64,000 nt of DNA. It comes from Batillaria attramentaria (lineage: Eukaryota > Mollusca > Gastropoda > Batillariidae). The notes beneath the pieces were generated by a model. It ran no database searches and was not told the origin of the DNA. It saw only the letters and a list, made by a program, of their open reading frames with translations. The position numbers and the translations under genes were made by a program. Of this stretch, positions 46,017 to 56,716 are shown one piece after another; the first letter of the stretch is position 1, and each line of letters begins with the position of its first letter. The stretch lies in assembly GCA_018292915.2 (NCBI GenBank), contig JACVVK020000496.1:181001-245000 (forward strand), given 5' to 3'.

Positions 46017-47515
46017 GACCTATCACTTGTACTTCTTTATACACTATACTTATATACCGCTTCAGATTCTTATCATTGAAAGTAAACTAATTAACACTAA
46101 TACTAATTAACTAATACTAATACCACGCATGTAACTAATAATAACTCATCTCACTAATATAGTACTAACTATGTGACTTTCACTCTGCTACAAGTGCTGT
46201 CTATTGATCGTGATGTACATAACGATAGTGTACAGTCCCTGACAAAAAGTAAACGACAGTGGTCGATACAAGTGTCGTGACTCCCTCCCCGTTCTCTGTA
46301 ACAGTGATGTCGGCCCGGCCACACAGAGACTGGTGAGAGAACTGCTGGCAGCCTGTGGACCGCGCCTCTCTCTCTGGGCCGCTAGTGTGGCCAACACCGA
46401 CATCCCTACAGAACTACAGGCCGAGCCGCTCACGGTGCCCCTAAGATCATGTCCGGCTGTTGTTAGAGAAGTGGCGAGGGCAGTCAGCAGCTTTAGTGAC
46501 ATCCACAACTACAGTGACAGCGGCACGCCTTCCCCCAGTGACGGGCCCCGGGTCATCCGGTTACGTCATGAAGGCGGGGACCACAGCGGACGATGGCCCG
46601 TGGAGTGCTGGAGATGTGGAGCGATGGTGGCGCGAGTGTTGACGGAGGACCTCCATGTGGGTGTGACGGGTATGTGTGTGTGTTGTGGCTGTCCTTTCAG
46701 GTACCAAGAACAGAGCATTGCATTAATTTGTATATCCAAACGTTGTATCAGTTCACACATTTTGTAATTAAATCATCAAACAGCTTTACTTCCTATATCA
46801 AGTTTAACCCTTCCGTCCCTTTCTCGCCCAAGGAGCCGAGTATACAACCAACCAAGTAAACAAGCACCCCCCCCCCCTTCCTCTGCTGTGAGTAAAGAAA
46901 GAAATCTTCATTACTCACTGTACGTGTTCATCATACGTGGGCACACAACATCATTCCGTTTTCTGACCGTGCATAGTGAGTAAGGTTGATACGAGTTCTG
47001 CACGTAGATATCACGTGATCAGCACGTGTTTTATGTGTTGTCGTTGTCTGACGGCAGGTGCCAACATCAACCCCACCAGTATCGGCACAACCACCAGTCC
47101 CCCGCGTCTCCAGTACCGTGACGTCCTCGTGCTGACGGGTAGTGAAGAGCTTCGTGAGGAGACGAGAGACGTCAGAGGTCAGGTGACGTCACAAGCCTGT
47201 GGTGTGGTGCGCGGCCTTCGCTCTGCCGGCCTCCCGGTGGGAGTTATTGGATGGGAGAGAGACGATGAGGCGAGGTGGGAGAGAGACGTGTGTGACGTGG
47301 CGCTGGCTGACAGTGACAGAGTGACGGTGGCATCATGGGGAAGTGTATCCGGCCTAGAGCGGAGGGTCGTGGTCTGGTTGCCGGGCAGGGGGCAGGGTGA
47401 TGATGATGCCGGGCTCACTGACGATGATGTGGAGGCGTTCGACAGAGTGGTTTTGATTTCCCGCTGCAGCACCCAGCTGGTGATAGTTGATGTCCCGCGT
47501 GATGAAAATAAATAA
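40542..47515 (+). CDS. Unit 3: nuclease-helicase gene, intact (1060 aa)
   Basis: Join of 40542-42206, 42662-42864, 43528-44019, 46305-46669 and 47058-47515. Layout by residue: Thr/Ser/Pro repeats about 27-95; conserved segment about 103-160; Gln-rich array about 205-372; nuclease about 395-550 with D466 and D468, E482 and K484 as the likely metal-binding and catalytic set; Q motif near 662; Walker A 681-688 with K687; DE at 780-781; motif V-like GLE at 1007-1009; motif VI arginine 1044. The nuclease-then-helicase order resembles bacterial NERD/UvrD fusions. Its role may be nucleic-acid surveillance, but that is inference. An ATG five codons upstream (40527) is also in frame; 40542 is preferred because MSxxPPASD is shared with units 2 and 4. 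Confidence 0.85.
42662..42864 (+). CDS. Unit 3 exon B
   Basis: 203 bp, same protein as unit 1. It is preceded by a TTTTTCAG acceptor. Confidence 0.82.
43528..44019 (+). CDS. Unit 3 exon C
   Basis: 492 bp with GPPGTGKT and LIDEADF. Compared with unit 1 over the segment after Walker A, about 13 codons change the amino acid, including a three-base change (Asp to Trp, SLWPASLA) and Tyr to Trp (DLWNRP). Confidence 0.85.
44344..44520 (+). mobile_element. tRNA-derived SINE, type b
   Basis: Orthologous to the insertions at 26222 and 60910; B box GAGTTCGAATCCCGG is intact. Confidence 0.8.
44750..44979. mobile_element. 230-bp MITE with TA target duplication
   Basis: The ends CAGACTTCAA and TTGAAGTCTG begin inverted repeats of about 30 bp sharing TCAAGGACCAC. 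TA lies at 44748-44749 and 44980-44981; units 1 and 2 have a single TA at this place. A TA duplication points to the Tc1/mariner superfamily. Unit 4 carries the same insertion. Confidence 0.85.
45206..46197. other. 1-kb block in intron C-D (unit 3 copy)
   Basis: Same block as 9464-10462, nearly identical, with a shorter TG tract. Confidence 0.6.
45443..45862 (+). CDS. Open frame of 139 codons, unknown function (copy 2)
   Basis: Differs from copy 1 only by His for Pro in KIIHNYN. No family recognised; coding status is unproven. Confidence 0.3.
   Translation: MSRLTVTTELLNSYKIQVTNNPMYNDQSYDNKFDDSVYKIIHNYNSTKDTVEHCFIDNLVHLVQWHIRYLWNKKLQQNQFRWFMTAEPFLKQAVTRMVYRADTQYAVSVSTSTVITSQDAESMLSVEQKKGKTGLLCLS
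46305..46669 (+). CDS. Unit 3 exon D
   Basis: 365 bp. The junction codon gives Ser (AG/T) instead of Arg as in the other units. Glutamine is present where unit 1 has TAG. Variable stretch ARAVSSFSDI. Confidence 0.82.
47058..47515 (+). CDS. Unit 3 exon E
   Basis: 152 codons plus stop boundary as in unit 1; seven codons between motifs V and VI differ in amino acid from unit 1, with a single silent change (GAC/GAT). AATAAA at 47507-47512. Confidence 0.85.
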
Positions 47516-47722
47516 CACTGACGACACCGGCGATGAGGAGCACAGACTGTGAAAACTACAGCAAACCCACCACCACCACCACCACCACCACTGACCACCA
47601 CCAAAAAGAACAACAGTAACAACAACCAACAACAACAACAGCGACAGTAACGATGCCGACACTACAGGACTAATTCACCAATGATGATCAACAACGATTG
47701 ACAATGCCTGTAACTCATGTGT

Positions 47723-47726
<4 letters not shown>

Positions 47727-47771
<45 letters not shown>

Positions 47772-47972
47772 ATTCAAATTGTTGTTTACAACAATATTGC
47801 TTAGTGTATATATATGGCTAGTAATACTGACAAGCTGTACAGTCTTGCACAGTTTGTGTACAAAGCCTCAAAGCGACAGGCGTGTGCATCCGACTAACAT
47901 GCACCTAACATGTAAACGACCAGTATTTAAGCTTACTTTGAATCTACGGTATTTTAAAAGAGACTCGTATCT

Positions 47973-48043
<71 letters not shown>
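47727..48043. repeat. (GA)n arrays
   Basis: Two GA tracts (47727-47769 and 47977-48043) flank about 200 bp that is absent from the unit 1 flank, where a single tract lies at 11997-12020. The intervening piece may be an insertion into the GA array, but no element is recognised. Confidence 0.8.
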
Positions 48044-48046
<3 letters not shown>

Positions 48047-48137
48047 AGTGTGTAAAGATGACAACGTGACTATGTAAGACACAGACAATTCATTATGTAG
48101 GATCCCTTTGTTGTATGAAAAACTGTGGCTGCAATCA

Positions 48138-48200
48138 ACACTCTCGACTTCATCAAGTGTTGATTATCAGACTGTCGACTTCATCAAGTGTTGATTATCA
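48138..48200. repeat. 31-bp minisatellite, 2 copies
   Basis: Shortest version of the array behind each unit. Confidence 0.9.
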
Positions 48201-49197
48201 GTCGCAACTCTGTCTGTCATGACTAACTTGTGTTCCCATTTCCATTCACTGCATTTCTCCAAGCAGTTGTTTGTATATGTTACAGTGAATTTGTGTAATC
48301 AGGGATTTCATGAAATCCCTGAAATTTTCAGTAAGTTCATGTAATTACTGTTTCACTCGGGGATTTCATGAAATCCCTAAAATTTCCAGGGATTTCAGGA
48401 AATCCCTGATTTCAAGGGCCAGGGATTTCAGGAAATCACTGACCCATAATTTTCTTAAGCCGAACACAGGAGTGCATCCCGTTCAACTAACCTTTTGTGG
48501 GTTTTTTTTTAAGGACAGACATGGTAAAGAAAGTAAACACATAGAGGTACATCTCGAACAACTCAAATATTTGAGATAATCACAGTGAAAATAATAAATA
48601 CATGCAAGTGTATCTGACGGAACTCTAGATCTAAGACAGCCACAGTATAAAACAAAACATACAAGTTCTCACAGTAGAAGATACAAAATAAATAAAAAAT
48701 GCAAGTACATTTCGCGCAACCAATATGTAAGATAGTTACAGTAAAAGAAGAAAAAATGTGCAAGTTCATTTCGCACAACTCATACGTGTACGATGACCAT
48801 AGTTAGTTTTTTTTTTTTTTTAAATGATAAAACAAGCGAGTACATTTCGCGCAACTCATACATGTATGTAAGATGTCACAGTAAAATCCATCTTCGAAAA
48901 CCATGCACTAGCGTAGGACTTGGGGAGGGGTGGGTGGGGCGAGAGTATCTGTTCGTCCCCTCGTATTCTTGGTGCTGAAAATGTTGTCAGAATAATTTTA
49001 TGTGTACCTCAAATACTGGAAATGACGTAATAGATCTCCTCAGGTGAAAGATATTTATTGACTGAAATGGAATAATGAAAATCCCCGCGCCCCTGTTGTT
49101 AGAATTTTCGAGCCTCTCCTACCCCCCCCCCCCCCCCCACCACCACCACCACACACACCCCTTCCCATCCCCCCTTCCGTGAAGCAAATTTACTTGG

Positions 49198-49443
49198 TCA
49201 GGAGATAATAGTCGTTCTGCTCTTTCTCTGACCACCAGCAGCAGCACATTTCACACTCTCCACGAGTTTGTAGTAGTCTTCTTTTGGAATCAGATATTTG
49301 TGTTTGGTAGCGTGCAAACAGCTCCGCTTTGAAAGTCTCTTCCGTGCTGGATTGAGACATGCTTGCAGTGGAGTGGTAGGCAGTTGTAAGTACATGTAGC
49401 AGACTGCAGTGTTAGTGTACCCTCGTGAAACATGCAGTTTCAT
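49198..49443 (-). pseudogene. Possible transposon protein fragment
   Basis: 81 codons inside the inverted-repeat element, with a lysine-rich KHKYLIPKEDYYKLVESVK stretch. The pattern is like the N-terminal region of some transposon-derived integrase proteins, but the match is from memory only. It ends in a stop and no integrase core follows. Confidence 0.3.
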
Positions 49444-49569
49444 CAGTCAAAAGAAATTACTGTTTGTGTACAGAGTTGTCACATGGTGAGAATGCTGTGG
49501 TGAGCTGCTGCTAAGACTGAATTTTCAGGATCTAGGCAATTCTGAACTTGGCATCTGATCTACGAGTGA

Positions 49570-50106
49570 TTTTTTCTGCCCTAACTCTTTGCCAGCGTCC
49601 ACTGGGATACTGCGCTATATAAAAGCAATTTATTATTATTATTATTATTATTCAGTGATGTTCCTCCCAGGTCATGGAGTGGAATTTACGGAGGGCACGA
49701 AAGCTGGGGCATTTAAAAAAAAAAATGATTGTGCACTGATGATGATGGAGATGAGGATGATGGTAAGATGATGCTATGGAGGTCCGTGTGGTTTGGGACT
49801 GCGGGACAGGGCTGCATTCCACGCTTCCTGTCATAAATATCCCGGAGTTAACCAGGCCCTGGAACTACGGCACCTGCGGTGCCGATGTGCAATTATCCAC
49901 TTCATAGGATGTGTCATACATCCCGAAAGTCGCACCCGTGAAGTGGATGAATCACGGCTGTGTGGCAACGGCCTCCACATTAGACACACCTTCTCTGAGT
50001 AGGAGCCGACCTAGGTAGGAAAAATGTCTCTTGCCTCTGCTGGGACTCGAACCCGGGTCTCCCGGTCCATGGTCCGAAGTGCTAACCACTACACTGCAGG
50101 GGCCGG
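49570..50106 (-). mobile_element. tRNA-derived SINE, type a, with nested tail
   Basis: TACGAGTGA is duplicated at 49561-49569 and 50107-50115. Related to 7482-7984. It contains an extra GCGCTATATAAAAGCAATTT plus (TTA)n piece near 49605-49651 that the other copy lacks, probably the 3' end of another retroelement. Confidence 0.75.
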
Positions 50107-50343
50107 TACGAGTGAAATTTCAGGGTCTAGGCACCGGTTGTCTGATCTTACACAAATTCACTAAACTCAGCCAGTAAGATAGTGTAAAAACCATGACAAA
50201 AACTTAGGGATTTCATGAAATCCCTGGAAATTTTAGGGATTTCATGAAATCCCCGAGTGAAACAGTAATTACATGAACTTACTGAAAATTTCAGGGATTT
50301 CATGAAATCCCTGATTACACAAATTCACTGTAACATATACATG

Positions 50344-50344
<1 letters not shown>

Positions 50345-50408
<64 letters not shown>
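50345..50408. repeat. (GT)n microsatellite
   Basis: Adjoins the right end of the long inverted-repeat element and the start of the duplicated spacer. Confidence 0.9.
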
Positions 50409-50410
<2 letters not shown>

Positions 50411-53400
50411 CAATTTCTTTTTGTCTGCTTTGCCTGTTTAGGGGTGTGTATGTGTGTGTGGAAAGGGTGGGGGGATATGTCAGGAACCAGACTGCTGTAT
50501 TTTAGAAAATCATTATAATTTATTTCATAACAAGCATAACAAGTATTACTGTCCGTCATACAGACAGGTTTCTCGGTTCCTGCCATAATAATTGTGAGTT
50601 GTGTTGACCAGTGTCCATGCAGTGAGAGAGCCACGCTGACCTCGTATTGCACGGGCAGCGACTGCAGTCTCGACGTTTCTGTCAGCTCAGTAGTGAGTGG
50701 GTATAACAGTGCTCAGTGCCTGGTTTAGAACGCCACATTGAATAGCCCTTCTGACGCGGGTTGTCACTATTGCCGGTGTATTCGCCCTTTTTGTAGGGGT
50801 AAGCTTTGACTGTTATATGTGAAATGATGTTCTATTTTGCGGCTAGTATTTTTACTGTTCATAACGTTGAAGTTACATCGCTTCTTGCATTTTTACTCGG
50901 CTTTGTAACCATTGCCAGAAAAGATAAACAGTTGTCTAACATGTAAATGCTGTAGTAGTTCAGTCTGTTGTGGCTCAACTATTGTAAGACAGAAGGGGTT
51001 TACTTTGAGTTTGAGTATACGATGTATGTGGACAATTGTACATGCGTATCAACTGTGTTCACAGCGGTCCAGTCCGGACGAGTTTGGGTTCAGGTCCCCA
51101 GTGGCAGTACGGGTGTTCCAACTGGGTTGCTGAGGGCCTCGATGTAGCGCCGCAACGCCAGGAAGTAGCTGTCGGACTCTCCTACTGGCTACGACAGTCT
51201 CTACTTCAGGACAAGTGTCGACAGCCACGAAGGACTTCTTCGCCTCGGTCTTCGTGGAACTGTTCGCCTTCTTGGGCCTTGTATACCAGACTCATAAGTA
51301 AACCCCAACTGTCGTTAGAGCCACATTCGTAAACAGTCAAGGAGTGAAATAGTGTAATAGGAACTAAAGTCTTCATTTTCATACTTTTCTTGGCAGCACT
51401 GACAGTGTGTTTCATTAGTCGGGTTTCAGTAGCCGTGATAGACGGTTAGGAACCGCGCACCTCTCTCATAAATACTGTACTTGTATGGGGCAATAAATGT
51501 GTGTGTGATTGTACTTGTATGGGGCAATAAATATTTGTGTGATTGTACCCTTGTATGCCCCTGTGTAAGTGTGCACGATTGCGTATGGTATGTGCGTGAA
51601 TGTGATTGTGAGTGTGAATGTGTGAGTACATGGAACGCAAGACAGGGTCGTGACAAGATACTTATCTTTTTACTAGTAGTATGTTCGCCGTGTTTCTGTA
51701 ACTATATGTGTGTTTACTCTGTATATATATTCAAATACTTATCTTTTTAGTATGTTCCGGGCGTGTCTATCACTATAATTATGTGTGTTTACTCTCTCTC
51801 TATATATATTCAAACGTGAAAAGAAAAGAAATGTCAGTAACATGAGAGAGAGTGAGGGGAGAGAGGGGGGAGAGAGAGGGGAGGGAGAGAGGAAGGGGGG
51901 ATGGAGAGGGGAGAGAGAGAGAGAGAGAGAGATGAAATGACATGAAACTTATTGAAATGAAACGTTATTTGCCAAAGGTAAAAGACATTGGTCTAGTAGT
52001 CCAGGTTACATTCTTGCTGTTGCTAATGTCACGCACACACGCACACGCACACGAGAGAGCTGTAGACACCCGACCTTCTAAACACACTTCTCGTACCACT
52101 GAACTCGGATCAATCTTATCTGTAGTGTTTTACTGTGCATGGTTTGCACAAGCTGCCCTCTGACCCGCCGAGCTAGTAAGGCTAGGATAATTAGGCTTTC
52201 TATATAGCGGAACGTAGAACAAATTTGATCCTAACTTTTTATTACAGAAATCGTAGAGCACAGGTCCCTAATGCTGTGGTGGTCTCCGTGAATTTATTCT
52301 CCGTCCGCGTCACCGTTAAAAACGACCGTTTATCTTGCCATTCTTGCCATGAATGGGCTTTTGAGAGCGTGCACAAAGTATGCGTGTTTGCGGGTACAGA
52401 AAAGCGCAGAACTCCGGTCTAAATACGGTTACTGTTAGACAAGACATGCATTGTTGACATACTGAAATTTCACACTAATCGGAATGATGCTTCCTGGATA
52501 ATTGCGGCCATTAGTTTGGCCATTGATTCAAAGGGCCCTGTAAACCGACTGCATTTGATGCTTGTACATTTGGCAAGTCACTGCAGGTGACATTTATCGC
52601 GGAAAACATTTACGAACATTGAACAGTTTAGTCAGAAAACGTTTCTTTGATGTTGCGAAGTTTTTGTCATCGCATGTGCAAGTAAGCATGGAATATGATA
52701 TCCAAGTGAGCACTTTTTTTCGGTAGGGATATTTTGAGGGTGTACTTGTTAAAGAAGTTGCTGCGTTGTGAGTAGTGAACGGTTTTTCTCAAAGAATAGT
52801 GCACACGCAAAAATAGCGGTATCCCAGTTGCGTCATATCAAAAGTTCATTGAAATGGCTTTGGTACTTTTGTCACAAACAGCAATCGAAAGTGCAGTCTG
52901 TTTAATAATGACGGAATACGCGTAATGATGATAAATCCAAACAAGCACGTCGTCTTTACGGCGGTCATCAAGTTTCCCCATTTTGTTCACTTGCTCCCTT
53001 ACATGCTGCGTTGGGGGTAGGTTTATATTTTGCTGCTATTAACTACCACTATTAACTTGTCATTGTTTTACATATTGGAAAAAGTAGAGTGATCCCAGCG
53101 GAAGGAAAACGTGCATCCCACATCAAATTTCATGAACTCTTCACTGCTTGAAATAGGTGGCTTCAAATGCCTTTTTCTAATTAAACAGATCATTAAGTAT
53201 TTATTATGAAGCAGTGGTTAACACCGCCACAAAAGCCTGATGCTTGCATCGTCTAATGTGTTGATCTCTTGGTTGATACATGTGATCACCGGTTGATTTA
53301 TTCATCCATTTGTCATTCGCTCATTTATTCATCCGTTCATTCATCCTTCATCCGTTCACTCATCCTTCCTTCATCCGTTCACTCATCCTTCCTTCATCCG

Positions 53401-53654
53401 TTCACTCATCCTTCCTTCATCCGTGCTTCATCCTTTCATTTAATCGTTTCGTCTTTATATATTTATTCATCGTTGTGAGTGTGTCATGTCCCGTGTCTTG
53501 TAGTGAGAGTGTGAATGAAAGTGTTGTGAACGTTTCCTGTGTGTTCTTTGGGTGTTAGAGTAGGTAGTGCGGGTACGTGCGGGAGGGGTTTTGTGCACAG
53601 CCCCCCTTAAGGGGCGTGACATTAACATTAACTAAGGGGCGAAACATCCCGCAC

Positions 53655-53995
53655 TCTCCGCTCATCCTCAGAAAAGCTACTTAAGGTCCCCCGGGTCAGC
53701 CTCAAAACATTTGGCCAACGTTCTTTCAGTTATAGTGCCCCCCCCCCCACGTTTGGATTTTCTTGTCATCTTCTCTGAGAAACATCCCTTCCCTCCTACA
53801 GTTTAAAGCACAACTCAAAACACATCTTTTCCAACTAGCTTTTGATCTTTAAGTTTAAACTCCACCGCCTGTATTGATGTGTATAAATGTGTGCGTGTGA
53901 ATGTTGTGTGTGTGCGTGAGCAAAAGCGCATTGAGTGCTTTTCGAAGCAGAACTCCGCGCTCTACAAGTGTAATATATTATTATTAACCTCTACG
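53655..53995 (+). mobile_element. 3' end of a LINE (CR1/L2-like), duplicate
   Basis: Duplicate of 16985-17340 with a C run inserted near 53739-53748. Confidence 0.6.
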
Positions 53996-54350
53996 GGGGT
54001 AGGTTGCCAAGTACCCTGATATGAAGACCACTGTGTACACAGCGGTTTTGTTGTTGTTGTTGTTGTTATTTACCAACTTTTAGAGGAGAGGCTTGGCACT
54101 TACGTGTTACTAGCCCACCCACAATGTCCCTTTGGCTGTGAGTGGTAATGAGGGGAATCCGTATTGTGATTGGGTTCAAATATTGACTATACACAGCAAC
54201 TATTACAAATGACGCCGTTGCAGCAGGTATTGTGCACACACTTCAAGTTTGACTGCTGGATATGTTAGGCCAAACACCCTGCGGTGGTCCAACGAAATGA
54301 CAAGAGATTTCCCTGTAGCAGCTCTCAGTTATTAAATCTTCCTTTTTCCA

Positions 54351-54845
54351 TATAGATGCCAATTCTCTTACTGATGGGGACCGGGCTGACATATAGACGC
54401 CAATTGTCTTACTGATGGGGACCGGGCTGACATATAGACGCCAATTGTCTTACTGATGGGGACCGGGCTGACATATAGACGCCAATTGTCTTACTGATGG
54501 GGACCGGGCTGACATATAGACGCCAATTGTCTTACTGATGGGGACCGGGCTGACATATAGACGCCAATTGTCTTACTGATGGGGACCGGGCTGACATATA
54601 GACGCCAATTGTCTTACTGATGGGGACCGGGCTGACATATAGACGCCAATTGTCTTACTGATGGGGACCGGGCTGACATATAGACGCCAATTGTCTTACT
54701 GATGGGGACCGGGCTGACATATAGACGCCAATTGTCTTACTGATGGGGACCGGGCTGACATATAGACGCCAATTGTCTTACTGATGGGGACCGGGCTGAC
54801 ATATAGACGCCAATTGTCTTACTGATGGGGACCGGGCTGACATAT
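54351..54845. repeat. 41-bp minisatellite, 12 copies
   Basis: Nearly perfect copies; the array at 17698-17989 has seven, so copy number has changed since the spacer duplicated. Confidence 0.95.
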
Positions 54846-55484
54846 TATGCTGCTGCAGCTGCTACATACACATGTTTGCCGTGTGATTAGCATACGTCAT
54901 AACACTTGAAATGAATTCAGCCACTAACTACTGTAGACTTAAGGTTGTGTTCTACATACTTTCCATCACACTTTGCCAGTAATGTACTTCATTCTTAAAT
55001 TTGAAAATGTCCCCCCCCCCCCAAAAAAAAAGGCAAAATAAACGGCGTTTGTTCCGAAAGAAAAAGAAAAAAGCCACTAAATACTTACTACTGTAAATAC
55101 TTACTACTGTAAATAGTACGCAATCTGCAGCAGTCTCGCGCCTAGCGGGAAGGTCCACACCTTTCGTTATGTATAGTGGCTTGAAGTGGCTCCTACTGGT
55201 GATCACTGGCTTGTTCTTTTTAAGCAGTCTTATCATACCGTGGGCAGGGGGCGGTGGGACTCAGGCGCTTAAGAATTAAACAATATAAAAAACAAATGCT
55301 CGGTTACACAATACCTTAGACGGGGCAACAGGTGGGAACAAAGCAGAGACTAAGGGGATCAGCAACATGTCTCAACTTCCACCTCAAGCTACAATCTGTA
55401 TCGTGTCAGTTACACGCGTATTGTTGGGGAACGGTGGAGAGGAATCTCTCAGAACTGGGAGCGGCTTAGGTTTGTGAGTGCTCA

Positions 55485-55520
<36 letters not shown>

Positions 55521-55668
55521 GGGGGTGAGGAGGCTGGCAAGTGGATTCATGAAGATACCAGCTTCAAGTCCATTTAGGATTCAGCATTTTTTCAGGATGT
55601 GCATAATATTTTCTTTGAATCGTGTCTTGGTTATGTCTACAGAATCACAAGCTCATGAGATAATTATG

Positions 55669-55671
<3 letters not shown>

Positions 55672-55729
<58 letters not shown>
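55672..55729. repeat. (CA)n at deletion junction
   Basis: Left flank matches 19292 and right flank matches 20970, so about 1.6 kb including the right inverted arm was lost here relative to copy 1. Confidence 0.85.
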
Positions 55730-55732
<3 letters not shown>

Positions 55733-56079
55733 GCTGTGGCGGACTGACACACAACAACTTGACCCTAACCTTAACCACTTAACCACTTAATCGGAGACAA
55801 CTGACAGAAGACCGACGTCGAGTCATAATGACAACTGCCAGACTGAGTTTACAATCATAGTTAATGCTAATTCAGCCAGCCACTGAGTCTACGGCCGCGC
55901 GGCCACTACTTCACTGACCGAACTTTTCCGGCCCCGCGGACCCAATGAGTTCAGTCCGGCGTCAGTTGTCGTCTGCCACAACTCAAAACACACCACTTTG
56001 TATGAGACAGCTGTGGCCATATAGATGTGTAGCTTTGTGTAGCTAATTAATTGTACTACAAGGCAAATCGGATGAAACA

Positions 56080-56716
56080 TTAGTTTTGAGTTCAAGTTAT
56101 AATACAGAAATTGAATATATCAACGGCCGTGGTAGTTCTGCTTCACTGAACACGCGGATCGTTCTTTGCTCTTTATTTTTACGGTCCGTGCACACCACTA
56201 AGGTAACATTATCCAGTTGCTTTTGTCGCTCTAGAGCGGAGTTGGCAAGACGACACCAGCTGTGTGTCATGTTTAGACTCGGCTGTAACCGGCGGACAAA
56301 AACGTTCAGTACAGATCGATACCCCACGCTCTGTCAACCCACCTCTCAACTTGTTTCTCCGCCATGAGATAGGAGTGAAGGGAGGAGGGTGGGTCAGTGG
56401 GGACAGTATGAATTACCCGTGCATTGGGCACAGTCAGTAAAGACACTCGCGCTACGATCATTACAGCACTTCAGCTCAAGTCAAGCCAGCGGGACATGAT
56501 TGTGTATGTATATTGTACATGTTGTTTCAGGCAGTATTCCACTGTGAGGAAGTTTCTCAGTCAGTGAGACTTGCTGACGCACAAATTGACACGGATAAAA
56601 CTGATAGACATGATAGACAGTGCTCACGCTGTCTGGATCTGTCGCATGTTTGTTTGTTTGTTTTTTAAGTCAGTAGCCAAATCGTGACGCCGTGACCGGA
56701 CACAGTTCGTGACAAA
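56080..56716 (+). promoter_or_regulatory. 5' flank of unit 4
   Basis: Matches the flanks of units 1 and 2 over about 540 bp, then GACAGTGCTCACGCTGTCTG and a (TTTG)n run before the ATG at 56717. Promoter role inferred. Confidence 0.35.

Larger units (their letters stand above)
48278..50335. mobile_element. DNA transposon with long palindromic inverted ends (Ginger-like candidate)
   Basis: The element starts TGTTACAGTGAATTTG and ends with its complement, and TATA is duplicated outside (48274-48277, 50336-50339). Unit 1 has the single site near 12362-12366. The inverted ends are about 130 bp, nearly perfect, and contain the palindrome AGGGATTTCATGAAATCCCT several times. Ends of the TGTnR type with a 4-bp duplication are known for Ginger transposons; assignment to that group is inference. 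The left interior holds degenerate repeats with TACATTTCGCGCAACTCATA. A SINE is nested at 49570-50106. Confidence 0.7.
50406..55671. repeat. Duplicated spacer, copy 2
   Basis: Collinear with 13047-19292. It lacks the CR1-like fragment, has only about two 71-bp repeats but 12 of the 41-bp repeats, and carries a 16-bp difference near 51211-51226. A 52195-52345 segment (TAGGATAATTAGGCTTTCTA region) is unique to this copy. Confidence 0.85.
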
